Assembly: GCA_002373755.1 (NCBI GenBank)
Contig: DFJU01000127.1
Location: 1-14,491 of the forward strand
Source of the DNA: Bacteroidales bacterium UBA3663
Lineage (GTDB): Bacteria > Bacteroidota > Bacteroidia > Bacteroidales > UBA3663
DNA length: 14,491 nucleotides
Direction: 5' to 3'
Within the stretch, counting starts at the first letter, position 1; the number at the start of each line of letters is the position of its first letter. This document shows, in pieces, positions 8,412 to 14,491 of the stretch. The translations under genes were made by a program, and so were the position numbers. Under the pieces are notes generated by a model. The model was not told the origin of the DNA and made no database searches. It saw only the letters and a program-made list of their open reading frames with translations.

Positions 8412-10661
8412 CTATTTCAGTGTCAGCCGTGCCGTGGGCAGTCCGTCGGCAGCCACGGTGAGCACCGACTTGCCGCGCTTGCCGTTGTTGCGCATCACGA
8501 CGAGGGCGCGTCCGTGCCATGTCCGATGGCTTGCGTCGAAGTATGGGTCTTCGTCCTTGATGTCGGCATTGCCGGCGGCCAGCATCGTGGCAGCTCCGCT
8601 CACGGTGAAGGTCATCCGGACGTCGGCAGTCGGCACTACGCGACCTTTGGCATCGACCACCTCGACGGTGACGAAGGCGAGCGACTGTCCGTCGGCCACA
8701 AGGCTGTTGCGGTCGGCCGTCAGACGGATGGCGGCTGGTGCGCCGGCGGTCTGGATTTCATCGCTCTCGTCGCCGGCCTCGACGCGCAATGTGCCCGGCT
8801 GGTAGGTGAGCTTGAACGTGGCCTTCATCTCTTTCGTCTCCTGTTCGCCGACGGGCTGGTCGTTCAGGTAGAGCTTCACTTTCGGCTGCTGGCTATAGAC
8901 CTCGACTTCGATCGGCTTGCCCTCCCATCCTGGCCATGTCCAGCTCTGTTGCGTCGGCCAGGTGCTCCACATCGAGGTCTTGACTTTGCCGAGGTAGCCG
9001 TCGGGTTCGCGCACGGCGATGACGGTCTTGCCGCCGTTCCAGAGCATTGAGCGGTAGTAGCTGATTGGTTTGCGCTGGCCGACGAGGTCAACGTCGCCGC
9101 AATAGGCAGCGTGCCACGGGTAGAGCGGTCGCTCCCACGATTCGCCCGGCACGTCGCCCTCGTAGTAGTAGCGGCCGATGCCCGATTCGCCGATGTAGTC
9201 GAGTCCGGTCCAGACGAAGTCGCCCACAACGTAGTCGTTGTCTGCGACCGTGCGGAAGTTGCGCCATGCGTCGCGCGGATAGCTTTCGGTCTGCATCATC
9301 ACGCGGTTGGGCACGCGCTCGTGGTCGCTGCTGTGCTTGAAAATCATGTAGTTGTAGCCCACAATGTCGTGTTCGGCGGCCAATGGGTCGTAGATGTCCC
9401 AGTCGCGGTCCCAGGCGGCGAGGGCAGAGGTGACAGGCCGTTTCTGCGGGTCGTTGGCGCGCACGCGGTTGGCGAGTAGGTGTGCGGTCTTGATGATTTC
9501 AATCTTTTTGCGTTCGATGACCTCGTTGCCGGTGCTCCAGCAGAAGATGCTCGGGTGCAGGCGGTCGCGTAGCACCATTGCATCGACGTCGCGCTGCCAC
9601 CATTCGTCGAAGATCGAGGCATAGTCGTAGTCGTTTCTGTTCTTCTTTTCGCGCCAGCCGTCGAGCACCTCGTCGATGACCAGCAGTCCCAGCTCGTCGC
9701 AGGCGCGCAGGAAGGCCTCCGACGGCGGGTTGTGCGATGTGCGGACGGCGTTGAATCCGGCCTCCTTCATCAGGCGCGCCTTGCGGTATTCGGCGTCGTC
9801 GAAGGCAGCAGCGCCAATGATTCCGTTGTCGTGATGCACGCAGGCACCGTTGAGCAGCAGCGGCTTGCCGTTCAGCATGAAGCCTTTTTCGGCGCTGTAG
9901 TCGATGGTGCGGATGCCGTAGGTGACGGCGATGCGGTCGCCCTCGGGAATCGACAGTTCGGTTGTGTAGAGGTATGGGTCGTCGGGCGACCAGAGTCGTG
10001 GTTCATCGACCTTGATTGTCTGCTGCAAAGGTCGCGTAGTGCCATCGGACATGACCACCGTGGCCGAGATGTTGACGTGGTGCGTGTCGGGCGTGCTGAC
10101 GGCGATGCTCCAGTCGTCGATGTAGGTCTTGTCGGTCGTCACGAGCCACACGTTGCGGTAGATGCCCGAGCCGGAGTACCATCGGCAGTTGCCCTGTTTT
10201 GAATTATCGACGCTGACCACGATTTCGTTGTCGCCCACGTTCAGGAACGGAGTCGCATCAACCCAGAATGACGAGTAGCCGTAGGGCCAGCCGCCGGCCA
10301 GTTTGCCGTTCACATAGACGTGCGAATTCATGTAGATGCCCTCGAAGTAGAGGCGGATTTTCTTGCCGTCGTAGCCCTTGTCGAGCGTCAGAGTGCGGCG
10401 GTACCAGCCTTTGCCCGTCGGCAGATAGCCGCCTGCGCCGCCGGCCGGAGCCTGTGCGTCGAAGTTGTGGCCGATGCTCCAGTCGTGGGGCAACGTCACG
10501 GGCACGGCTTTGGTGAAGTCGCTGTCGTTTTCGACGAATTGCCAGTCGGAGTTGAACAGTTGTTTACGTTGGATTGTTTGGTTTTTCTCGGCTGCGGAAG
10601 CATTGCCCGTCAGCATCGCCGCCGCAGTGAGCAGCGTCGTCAAAATAAGGTTTGTTTTCAT
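8412..10661 (-). CDS. Glycoside hydrolase family 2 protein (beta-galactosidase-like), secreted
   Basis: 749 residues. It starts with a signal peptide (MKTNLILTTLLTAAAMLTGNASA) lacking a lipobox, so it is probably periplasmic. Domains in order: GH2 sugar-binding jelly roll (about 34-175, with LPHDWSIGHNF, GKGWYRRT and SGIYRNVWL); immunoglobulin-like domain (about 180-255); TIM barrel (about 258-545) with VRTSHNPPSEAFL, acid/base Glu380 in STGNEV and probable nucleophile Glu459 in MQTESY; a DUF4982-like domain (about 575-640); a C-terminal Ig-like GH2 domain (about 642-749). All expected active-site residues are present. This architecture is common in Bacteroidota enzymes that remove beta-linked galactose or related sugars from plant or host glycans; the exact sugar cannot be told here. 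Its neighbours (esterase, sensor regulators) support a polysaccharide-degradation role. It may be read on into the CDF gene. Confidence 0.94.
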   Translation of the reverse strand: MKTNLILTTLLTAAAMLTGNASAAEKNQTIQRKQLFNSDWQFVENDSDFTKAVPVTLPHDWSIGHNFDAQAPAGGAGGYLPTGKGWYRRTLTLDKGYDGKKIRLYFEGIYMNSHVYVNGKLAGGWPYGYSSFWVDATPFLNVGDNEIVVSVDNSKQGNCRWYSGSGIYRNVWLVTTDKTYIDDWSIAVSTPDTHHVNISATVVMSDGTTRPLQQTIKVDEPRLWSPDDPYLYTTELSIPEGDRIAVTYGIRTIDYSAEKGFMLNGKPLLLNGACVHHDNGIIGAAAFDDAEYRKARLMKEAGFNAVRTSHNPPSEAFLRACDELGLLVIDEVLDGWREKKNRNDYDYASIFDEWWQRDVDAMVLRDRLHPSIFCWSTGNEVIERKKIEIIKTAHLLANRVRANDPQKRPVTSALAAWDRDWDIYDPLAAEHDIVGYNYMIFKHSSDHERVPNRVMMQTESYPRDAWRNFRTVADNDYVVGDFVWTGLDYIGESGIGRYYYEGDVPGESWERPLYPWHAAYCGDVDLVGQRKPISYYRSMLWNGGKTVIAVREPDGYLGKVKTSMWSTWPTQQSWTWPGWEGKPIEVEVYSQQPKVKLYLNDQPVGEQETKEMKATFKLTYQPGTLRVEAGDESDEIQTAGAPAAIRLTADRNSLVADGQSLAFVTVEVVDAKGRVVPTADVRMTFTVSGAATMLAAGNADIKDEDPYFDASHRTWHGRALVVMRNNGKRGKSVLTVAADGLPTARLTLK

Positions 10662-10682
10662 TGTATATTAAATTTGTGCGCG

Positions 10683-10690
10683 CAAAGATA
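10683..10690 (-). promoter_or_regulatory. Candidate -7 element of the GH2 gene
   Basis: TATCTTTG on the minus strand matches TAnnTTTG and lies 21 bp upstream of the ATG at 10661, predicting a very short leader. No clear TTTG is found 19-21 bases further upstream, so the -33 element is weak or replaced by an activator site. Confidence 0.5.
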
Positions 10691-10749
10691 CTAAAAAATG
10701 TGTACGATTTCGTATCTTCGTCCCGATTTGAGGTTAATGAAGTCCGATA

Positions 10750-10798
10750 ACTCAAGAATTTTTCATTGAATTGTTGAGAATTGCAAAACTCAAGAATT
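10750..10798. repeat. Direct repeat ACTCAAGAATT in the divergent intergenic region
   Basis: The 11-mer ACTCAAGAATT occurs at 10750-10760 and 10788-10798, 38 bp apart, with a related TTGAGAATT at 10774-10782 between them. The region (10662-10909) separates the divergent GH2 and TIGR04076-like genes and is far more AT-rich than the coding DNA around it. Repeated binding sites for a regulator are possible; chance similarity in AT-rich DNA is also possible. Confidence 0.35.
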
Positions 10799-10828
10799 GG
10801 AGAATTTGAGATTTCTCGATTTATTTTG
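10796..10828 (+). promoter_or_regulatory. Weak candidate promoter for the TIGR04076-like gene
   Basis: ATTG (10796-10799), a 21-base gap and TTATTTTG (10821-10828) each differ by one base from TTTG and TAnnTTTG. Initiation near 10835 would give a leader of about 75 bases containing the pyrimidine repeat array. No better match was found in the region. Confidence 0.3.
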
Positions 10829-10855
10829 AACGCTCTTTAATCAATGTATGTATCG

Positions 10856-10906
10856 TCCCTTTTACTCCCTTTTTCTCCTTTTTTACTTCCCTTTAACTAC
10901 CTTTAA
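10856..10906 (+). repeat. Degenerate 10-11 bp tandem pyrimidine array in a 5' leader
   Basis: About five successive copies of TCCCTTTTAC: 10856-10865, 10866-10875, 10876-10886, 10887-10897 and a partial copy at 10898-10906, each differing by one to three bases. Nearly every base is C or T, and the array runs up to the AAAAAATG at the start of the 10910 gene. It could set leader length or structure, or be an old slippage product; nothing shows a protein-binding role. Confidence 0.6.
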
Positions 10907-10909
10907 AAA

Positions 10910-11215
10910 ATGAAGAAAGTCAGAATTACGGCGATGCGCCAGACGGTCTATGCCGACCTGATGGCAAAGTTTGAAAATCCGATCCAGCACACGTGCGACG
11001 TGCGCGTGGGTCAGCAGTGGGTTTCGGTCGATGGCCGATGTCCCGAAGGAATGTGCCCGTCGGCATGGGAGTCGATGCGCGAGTTCGTCGAGTCGCTTGC
11101 ACGCGGCGAGGGCAACTTCTACGACGGCTGGATGCAGAATCCGATGAGTGCCATGATCAGTTGCAACGACGGTTTCCGCCCGTTCAGCTTCTACATCGAG
11201 GCCATCGACGGCTGA
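10910..11215 (+). CDS. TIGR04076 family protein (small, function unknown)
   Basis: 101 residues with no signal peptide or membrane segment, so probably cytoplasmic. The sequence follows the TIGR04076 pattern seen in many anaerobes: MKKVRIT start, a Cys in the first third (HTCDV), PEGMCPSAWESM in the middle, then a short acidic segment and SCNDGFRPFSFYIEAID at the end. Three cysteines (in HTCDV, GMCPS and SCNDG) and several acidic residues could bind a metal or redox centre, but no activity is established for the family. The ATG at 10910 begins the conserved sequence directly, which supports this start. It is divergent from the GH2 gene and followed at once by a hairpin (11216-11238). No functional link to the neighbouring carbohydrate genes is evident. 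Confidence 0.85.
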   Translation: MKKVRITAMRQTVYADLMAKFENPIQHTCDVRVGQQWVSVDGRCPEGMCPSAWESMREFVESLARGEGNFYDGWMQNPMSAMISCNDGFRPFSFYIEAIDG

Positions 11216-11238
11216 GGGCGATGTTTGTTACATCGCCC
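11216..11238 (+). terminator. Perfect 9-bp hairpin immediately after the TIGR04076-like gene
   Basis: GGGCGATGT (11216-11224), loop TTGTT, ACATCGCCC (11230-11238). It starts on the base after the stop codon and is followed by A6 rather than a U-run, so it is not a textbook intrinsic terminator on either strand. It probably shapes or protects the mRNA 3' end. Confidence 0.5.
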
Positions 11239-11255
11239 AAAAAACTTTGTTACAT
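11224..11255. repeat. 10-bp direct repeat TTTGTTACAT, 22 bp apart
   Basis: Identical copies at 11224-11233 and 11246-11255, offset by two helical turns. The core TGTTACA also occurs in the Pho-box-like site at 7196-7213. The first copy is partly built into the hairpin at 11216-11238, so part of its conservation may reflect that structure instead. Confidence 0.5.
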
Positions 11256-11442
11256 TGACACAAAATGAAAAATCTGTAGCACATTTCGGACATCGGGGAA
11301 AATGTGTCAGACTTCGACGGAAAAGAGAAAGCCGATGATTGTGGCGAGGCATAATTTTGCGGCCGAAAAATAATACATCGGATAAGATACGGTAATTAAA
11401 ATCGGTAAGTAGATTGTAAGTTATTCATAAAATAGATTCGAT

Positions 11443-11450
11443 TAGATTTG
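11443..11450 (+). promoter_or_regulatory. Candidate -7 element for the hydrolase leader
   Basis: TAGATTTG matches TAnnTTTG. Initiation near 11457 would place the hairpin at 11469-11523 at the very start of the transcript. The spacing has no TTTG at -33, so the assignment is tentative. Confidence 0.35.
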
Positions 11451-11468
11451 CAGGTTTTTTTAAGGTTT

Positions 11469-11523
11469 GAGGTTTTGGAGTGAAGACGGCGTGATGCCGA
11501 TGCAGCTTCAAAGCCTCTTTTTT
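11469..11523 (+). terminator. Terminator-like hairpin in the hydrolase leader (possible attenuator)
   Basis: GAGGTTTTG (11469-11477) pairs with CAAAGCCTC (11509-11517), 9 bp with one G-U. An inner CGGC-GTGAT-GCCG hairpin (11487-11499) lies within, and T6 follows (11518-11523). This has the form of an intrinsic terminator, but it lies 67 bases before the start codon at 11591 and about 250 bases past the previous gene. It either ends a transcript from upstream or acts conditionally in the leader. I do not recognise it as a known riboswitch class. Confidence 0.6.
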
Positions 11524-11590
11524 CCGATGGATTTGCCTACGTTGACCAACCATTCAAAATATCATAAAACAAACTTAACACAAAAAAGAG

Positions 11591-12415
11591 ATGAAACACA
11601 TCATTTTGACAGTCGCCCTATCGGCAATGGCAGCAGTGACGGCCGTGGCGCAGAATGTCGTCGCCGAAAGCGCCGCCGTTGAGAGCGAACTTTGGATTGA
11701 AAACGGAAACCGCCGCATCTACGGCATCCAGAGCGTGCCGCAGAATGTGGCGAAAAAGAAGGTCGCAATCGTGAGCCACGGCTTCAACGGCACGTGCGAT
11801 TTTGCCCGCGACTACTTCCGCACGCTCAACGAGCTGGGCTACATCGTCTATGCCATGGATTTCCCGTGCGGCAGTGTACACAGCCGGAGCGACAACAACA
11901 CGATGAACATGTCGGTGATCGACGAAAAGGAGGACGTGAAGGCCATCGTGCGCCACTTCCAGCAGCAGCCCGACGTTGACCGCAACGGCATCGTGCTCAT
12001 CGGCGAAAGTCAGGGCGGACTTGTCTCGGCTCTGGCTGCGGCCGATTTGAAAGACGACATCAGCCGGCTTGTGCTCATCTATCCGGCGCTGTGTATTCCC
12101 GATAACTGGAACAGCCGCTATCCCAACGCCAGCGACATTCCGGACACTACGCGGATTTGGGGTGTGCCGCTTGGCCGACGTTTCTTCGACGAGTTGCGTT
12201 CGATGGATGTCTGGAACACAATTTTCCGCTTCGAAGGTCCCGTGCAGATAGTGCAGGGCAGCAAGGATGCCGTCGTCGCGGTGCGCGATTCGGAGCGTGC
12301 CATGAAGCTCTACAAGGATGGCCATCTGGGCATCATTCCGGGCGCAGGTCACGGCTTCAAGCCAGCGGAGCGTGTGGCGTCTAACGCCTTTGTGCGCGAG
12401 TTCCTCGAACGCTGA
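11591..12415 (+). CDS. Secreted alpha/beta hydrolase, feruloyl-esterase-like
   Basis: 274 residues beginning with a signal peptide (MKHIILTVALSAMAAVTAVA), so periplasmic or exported. The alpha/beta-hydrolase core is complete: oxyanion-side HGF (63-65), nucleophile Ser140 in GESQGG, probable acid Asp226 in QGSKDAVV, and His254 in GAGHGF. The layout, including the insert between about 165 and 205, resembles Est1E/LJ0536-type feruloyl (cinnamoyl) esterases, which remove phenolic acids from plant cell-wall sugars. Acetyl- or other esterase activity cannot be excluded. It has a long leader with a terminator-like hairpin (11469-11523) and converges on the next gene with only 2 bp between stop codons. 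A feruloyl esterase would complement the GH2 and pectin-lyase-like genes nearby. Confidence 0.85.
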   Translation: MKHIILTVALSAMAAVTAVAQNVVAESAAVESELWIENGNRRIYGIQSVPQNVAKKKVAIVSHGFNGTCDFARDYFRTLNELGYIVYAMDFPCGSVHSRSDNNTMNMSVIDEKEDVKAIVRHFQQQPDVDRNGIVLIGESQGGLVSALAAADLKDDISRLVLIYPALCIPDNWNSRYPNASDIPDTTRIWGVPLGRRFFDELRSMDVWNTIFRFEGPVQIVQGSKDAVVAVRDSERAMKLYKDGHLGIIPGAGHGFKPAERVASNAFVREFLER

Positions 12416-12417
12416 CG

Positions 12418-14491
12418 TCAGCTGTGCGCCGACTTGTAGTCCGACGGCGTTGTGCCGTGAGCCTCCTGGAAGCATCGCGTGAAGTAGCTCGGATTCGAGA
12501 AGCCGACGCTGTACATCACTTCGGTGACTGAAAGGTCGCCCTTTTCGAGCAGCAGCGCGGCTTTCTTCAGGCGCATGTCGCGGATGTAGGCCACGGCGGT
12601 CATTCCGGTCAGCTCCTTTATCTTGCGGTAGAGCTGCTTGCTGCTGGTGCCGCACATCTCGCCCAGTCGGGTCACGTCGAGGCTGTCGTCGCTCAGGTTG
12701 TCTTCGATTATGGTCGTCACCCTGAGCAGGAATTCGTCGTCGGCCGAGAGATTTTTTCCATCGTTTATTTTCCCGAGCATCTGTATGCGCAATTGCGTGG
12801 CCAGATGCTCCTTTTCGTGTTTCAGCTGTTCCTCTTTGGCCTCTGCGTCGGCCTTCAAGGTGTCGTGGGCGGCCTGTTGCAGGGCAATTTTGCGGCGTTG
12901 GCGCACGAGCAGTGCCACGGCGGCCATGAGCATAAGCGCAAAAGTCGCGTAGAGCGTCTTGGCCCACCATGTGGCGAACCATGGCGCATCGACCGTAAGC
13001 GTGAACGAGAGCTGTCGGCCGCCGTTGGTCGGACGGATTTCGATGCGGTGGCTGCCGTAGTCGAGGTCGGTGAGCGTCAGCGTGCAGCCGTTGCCGCCAA
13101 TCGGGAGCCATTCGGTGTCGTCGGGGCGATATTGGTAGCCGGTGGGCAGCTGTCGGCCGAAGTCGAAGTCGGAAAACATGATTTCGATGAGGCGGCTGTC
13201 GGGCGCTACGTGGAAAATGCCGTCGTTGAAGTGCGCATTGTGTCCGATGTAATCCGTTCCGTTCACGCGGATGTCGGTCACACGCGGGGCGCGACGTGGC
13301 TCGTTGCCGATGGCTGTGAGGTCGATGATGGCGAACTTGTCGATGCCGCCCAGCACGGCGATTCCCTCGGCGTCGCATTGGTAGGCCGACAGATATTCAT
13401 CGCCCAGACCGAACTTCGCCACAAGCTGCCGGCCGCCGTCGCCAAGGGCCTTTTTCGGTAATGTGGAGTTGACGCCGACGGTGTGTGCCGTGCGGTCGAT
13501 GGTGAGCAGGTAGGTTGCATCGAACGTCGTGACGCACAGCTGGTTGTCGTCGGCCGATGCAATGTCGTACACCCAATTGTGCTTGTCTTCGCCGATGCGC
13601 AGCAGCTCGAATTGCCGTGTGCCTTCGTCGAGGATGTGGATTCCGGCGTCGCTGCCCATGACGATGCCGTAGCCGTCGCTCTCGCAGATGCAGCGCACTC
13701 GGTTGTGCGGCAACGGATATTGGCTGTCGTTCATCGCATACCAGCGGCATTGCTGCGATGGCGTGCCGAGACCTTCGATGCAGATCAGACCGTTGGTGCC
13801 GCCCAGCCAGAGGCGGTGACGGCTGTCCTTGAACGCTACGTGAATCTGGTTGCCGGTGCTGCGGCCTGTGATGTCGGGCAATGCGTATGTGCTGATGGTT
13901 TTTGAGCCGGAAATCATCGACACGCCGCAGTTGGTGCCGAACCAGATGTCGTCGGATGAGGTGCGGCAGATGCACCACACGGCATCGCCCGCAATCGAGT
14001 TGCTGCGTCGGGCGTCGTGGCTGATGTGTTGGCCGATTTTTCCGTCGGACACAACGAACAGGCCGTCGTCGGTGCCCACCAGGATGTCGTTGCCGAAGCC
14101 TTTGGACAGGCATTTGACCACGGGCATGGCGAATTCGGCGACTGTCTGGCCGCCCTCCTGCGCGCGCAGCCATCGTGCCGATCCGAGCCAGATGCGTCGG
14201 CCGTCGTGCAGCGTGGCGGTGGTTCTTTGCATGAAGTCGGTGTCCGATGCGGGGTCGGGCGCGCCGATCTTGCGGAAAGTGCGGTCGGTAAGGTTGAACG
14301 ACAGCGTTGCCTTGTTGCACTCGACGACGAGGCTGTCGCCGAGGTTCTCAATCCGGTTGAAACTGCCAAGGTTGCCGGGCGCGCTGCCGTCGGTCATCGT
14401 GGTGGCCTGTGGCACAAGGTGATAGCCGTCGAAACTGTATAGTCCGTTTTCGGCGGCAAGCGACATCGTCCCATCGGCCGACTGCACGATG
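12418..14491 (-). CDS. Membrane beta-propeller sensor with AraC domain, lacking kinase (5' end beyond window)
   Basis: At least 690 residues are encoded; the frame is open to the window edge and the GTG at 14487 is inside a propeller blade, so the true start lies outside. In-window order (counting from 14487): Reg_prop-like propeller repeats (for example VGTDDGLFVV, WFGTNCGVS, WLGGTNGLI); a Y_Y_Y-like domain before about 505; a membrane helix (about 507-529, after FATWWAKTLY); a charged coiled coil (about 530-570); and an AraC helix-turn-helix (about 577-689, with QLYRKIKELTGMTAVAYIRD and VGFSNPSYFTRCF). The outer half is like an HTCS, but kinase, ATPase and receiver are absent and the coiled coil joins membrane to DNA-binding domain directly. 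Ligand binding outside would have to reach the AraC domain through the helix, perhaps by dimer rearrangement. Likely target: nearby glycan genes. Confidence 0.9.
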   Translation of the reverse strand, partial: IVQSADGTMSLAAENGLYSFDGYHLVPQATTMTDGSAPGNLGSFNRIENLGDSLVVECNKATLSFNLTDRTFRKIGAPDPASDTDFMQRTTATLHDGRRIWLGSARWLRAQEGGQTVAEFAMPVVKCLSKGFGNDILVGTDDGLFVVSDGKIGQHISHDARRSNSIAGDAVWCICRTSSDDIWFGTNCGVSMISGSKTISTYALPDITGRSTGNQIHVAFKDSRHRLWLGGTNGLICIEGLGTPSQQCRWYAMNDSQYPLPHNRVRCICESDGYGIVMGSDAGIHILDEGTRQFELLRIGEDKHNWVYDIASADDNQLCVTTFDATYLLTIDRTAHTVGVNSTLPKKALGDGGRQLVAKFGLGDEYLSAYQCDAEGIAVLGGIDKFAIIDLTAIGNEPRRAPRVTDIRVNGTDYIGHNAHFNDGIFHVAPDSRLIEIMFSDFDFGRQLPTGYQYRPDDTEWLPIGGNGCTLTLTDLDYGSHRIEIRPTNGGRQLSFTLTVDAPWFATWWAKTLYATFALMLMAAVALLVRQRRKIALQQAAHDTLKADAEAKEEQLKHEKEHLATQLRIQMLGKINDGKNLSADDEFLLRVTTIIEDNLSDDSLDVTRLGEMCGTSSKQLYRKIKELTGMTAVAYIRDMRLKKAALLLEKGDLSVTEVMYSVGFSNPSYFTRCFQEAHGTTPSDYKSAHS

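Larger units (their letters stand above)
11239..11590 (+). other. AT-rich intergenic region upstream of the hydrolase gene
   Basis: No protein gene is supported in this stretch, which is AT-rich compared with its neighbours. It holds an inverted repeat CACATTT/AAATGTG (11280-11286 and 11300-11306, 13-base loop), two matches to the -7 consensus on the plus strand (TAATTTTG 11352-11359; TAGATTTG 11443-11450), neither with a clear -33 partner, and a terminator-like hairpin (11469-11523). The last 30 bases before the ATG are A-rich, ending in AAAAAAGAG. A leader RNA or small RNA could be encoded between about 11360 and 11523. Confidence 0.5.

Noticed and set aside
11224..11249. Possible promoter TTTG ... 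AAACTTTG
   Set aside because: The spacing is only 14 bases instead of 19-21 and the -7 element is imperfect.
11467..11682. 71-codon plus-strand open frame overlapping the hydrolase start
   Set aside because: It runs through the leader hairpin and out of frame into the signal peptide; no sign of a leader peptide with regulatory codons.
11618..13378. 586-codon minus-strand open frame spanning two genes
   Set aside because: It covers both the hydrolase (antisense) and part of the AraC sensor gene in the wrong frame; both real genes have intact motifs.
1..14491. CRISPR arrays, tRNA or rRNA genes, insertion sequences
   Set aside because: No regular spaced repeats, no cloverleaf-like or rRNA segments, and no transposase or terminal inverted repeats were seen.

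Overview
The window looks like chromosomal DNA from a Bacteroidota bacterium, most likely order Bacteroidales, with fairly high GC genes. Three things point there: a hybrid two-component system (HTCS) regulator, a second beta-propeller/AraC sensor, and promoter elements of the Bacteroidetes type (TTTG, a 19-21 nt gap, then TAnnTTTG) in front of A-rich leaders without clear Shine-Dalgarno sites. Genus cannot be fixed from sequence alone; Muribaculaceae or Prevotellaceae would fit.

Layout. Bases 1-844 (+) hold the 3' part of a beta-propeller gene resembling PL22 oligogalacturonate lyase, broken by a one-base frameshift near 540. Bases 947-5026 (+) encode a full-length HTCS: signal peptide, periplasmic propellers, Y_Y_Y domain, one membrane helix, histidine kinase, receiver and AraC domain. 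A converging block follows on the minus strand: a GH2 glycosidase (10661-8412), a CDF-type metal transporter (8338-7235) and a Na/Pi cotransporter (7087-5129) that ends at an intrinsic terminator (5093-5054). Beyond an AT-rich divergent region come, on the plus strand, a 101-aa TIGR04076-like protein (10910-11215) and a secreted alpha/beta hydrolase (11591-12415). The hydrolase converges on a second sensor/regulator (12418 to the window end, minus): propeller, Y_Y_Y, membrane helix, coiled coil and AraC, without kinase or receiver.

How the genes may work together. Pectin-lyase-like protein, GH2 enzyme, feruloyl-esterase-like hydrolase and two carbohydrate-type sensors look like a plant-polysaccharide utilisation neighbourhood. 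No SusC/SusD pair lies inside the window, so the locus is incomplete or dispersed.

The most unusual element is the Na/Pi cotransporter. After its membrane and PhoU-like parts it carries a complete C-terminal OmpR/PhoB-type winged-helix domain, in frame and with no receiver. Just upstream of its promoter lies CTGTTAC-AAAA-CTGTTAC, which has the architecture of a Pho box (two 7-mers, 4-nt AT spacer, 11-bp period). Together they suggest a phosphate transporter that is also a membrane-tethered transcription factor, possibly regulating itself. That is inference; the domain fusion and the repeat are visible directly.
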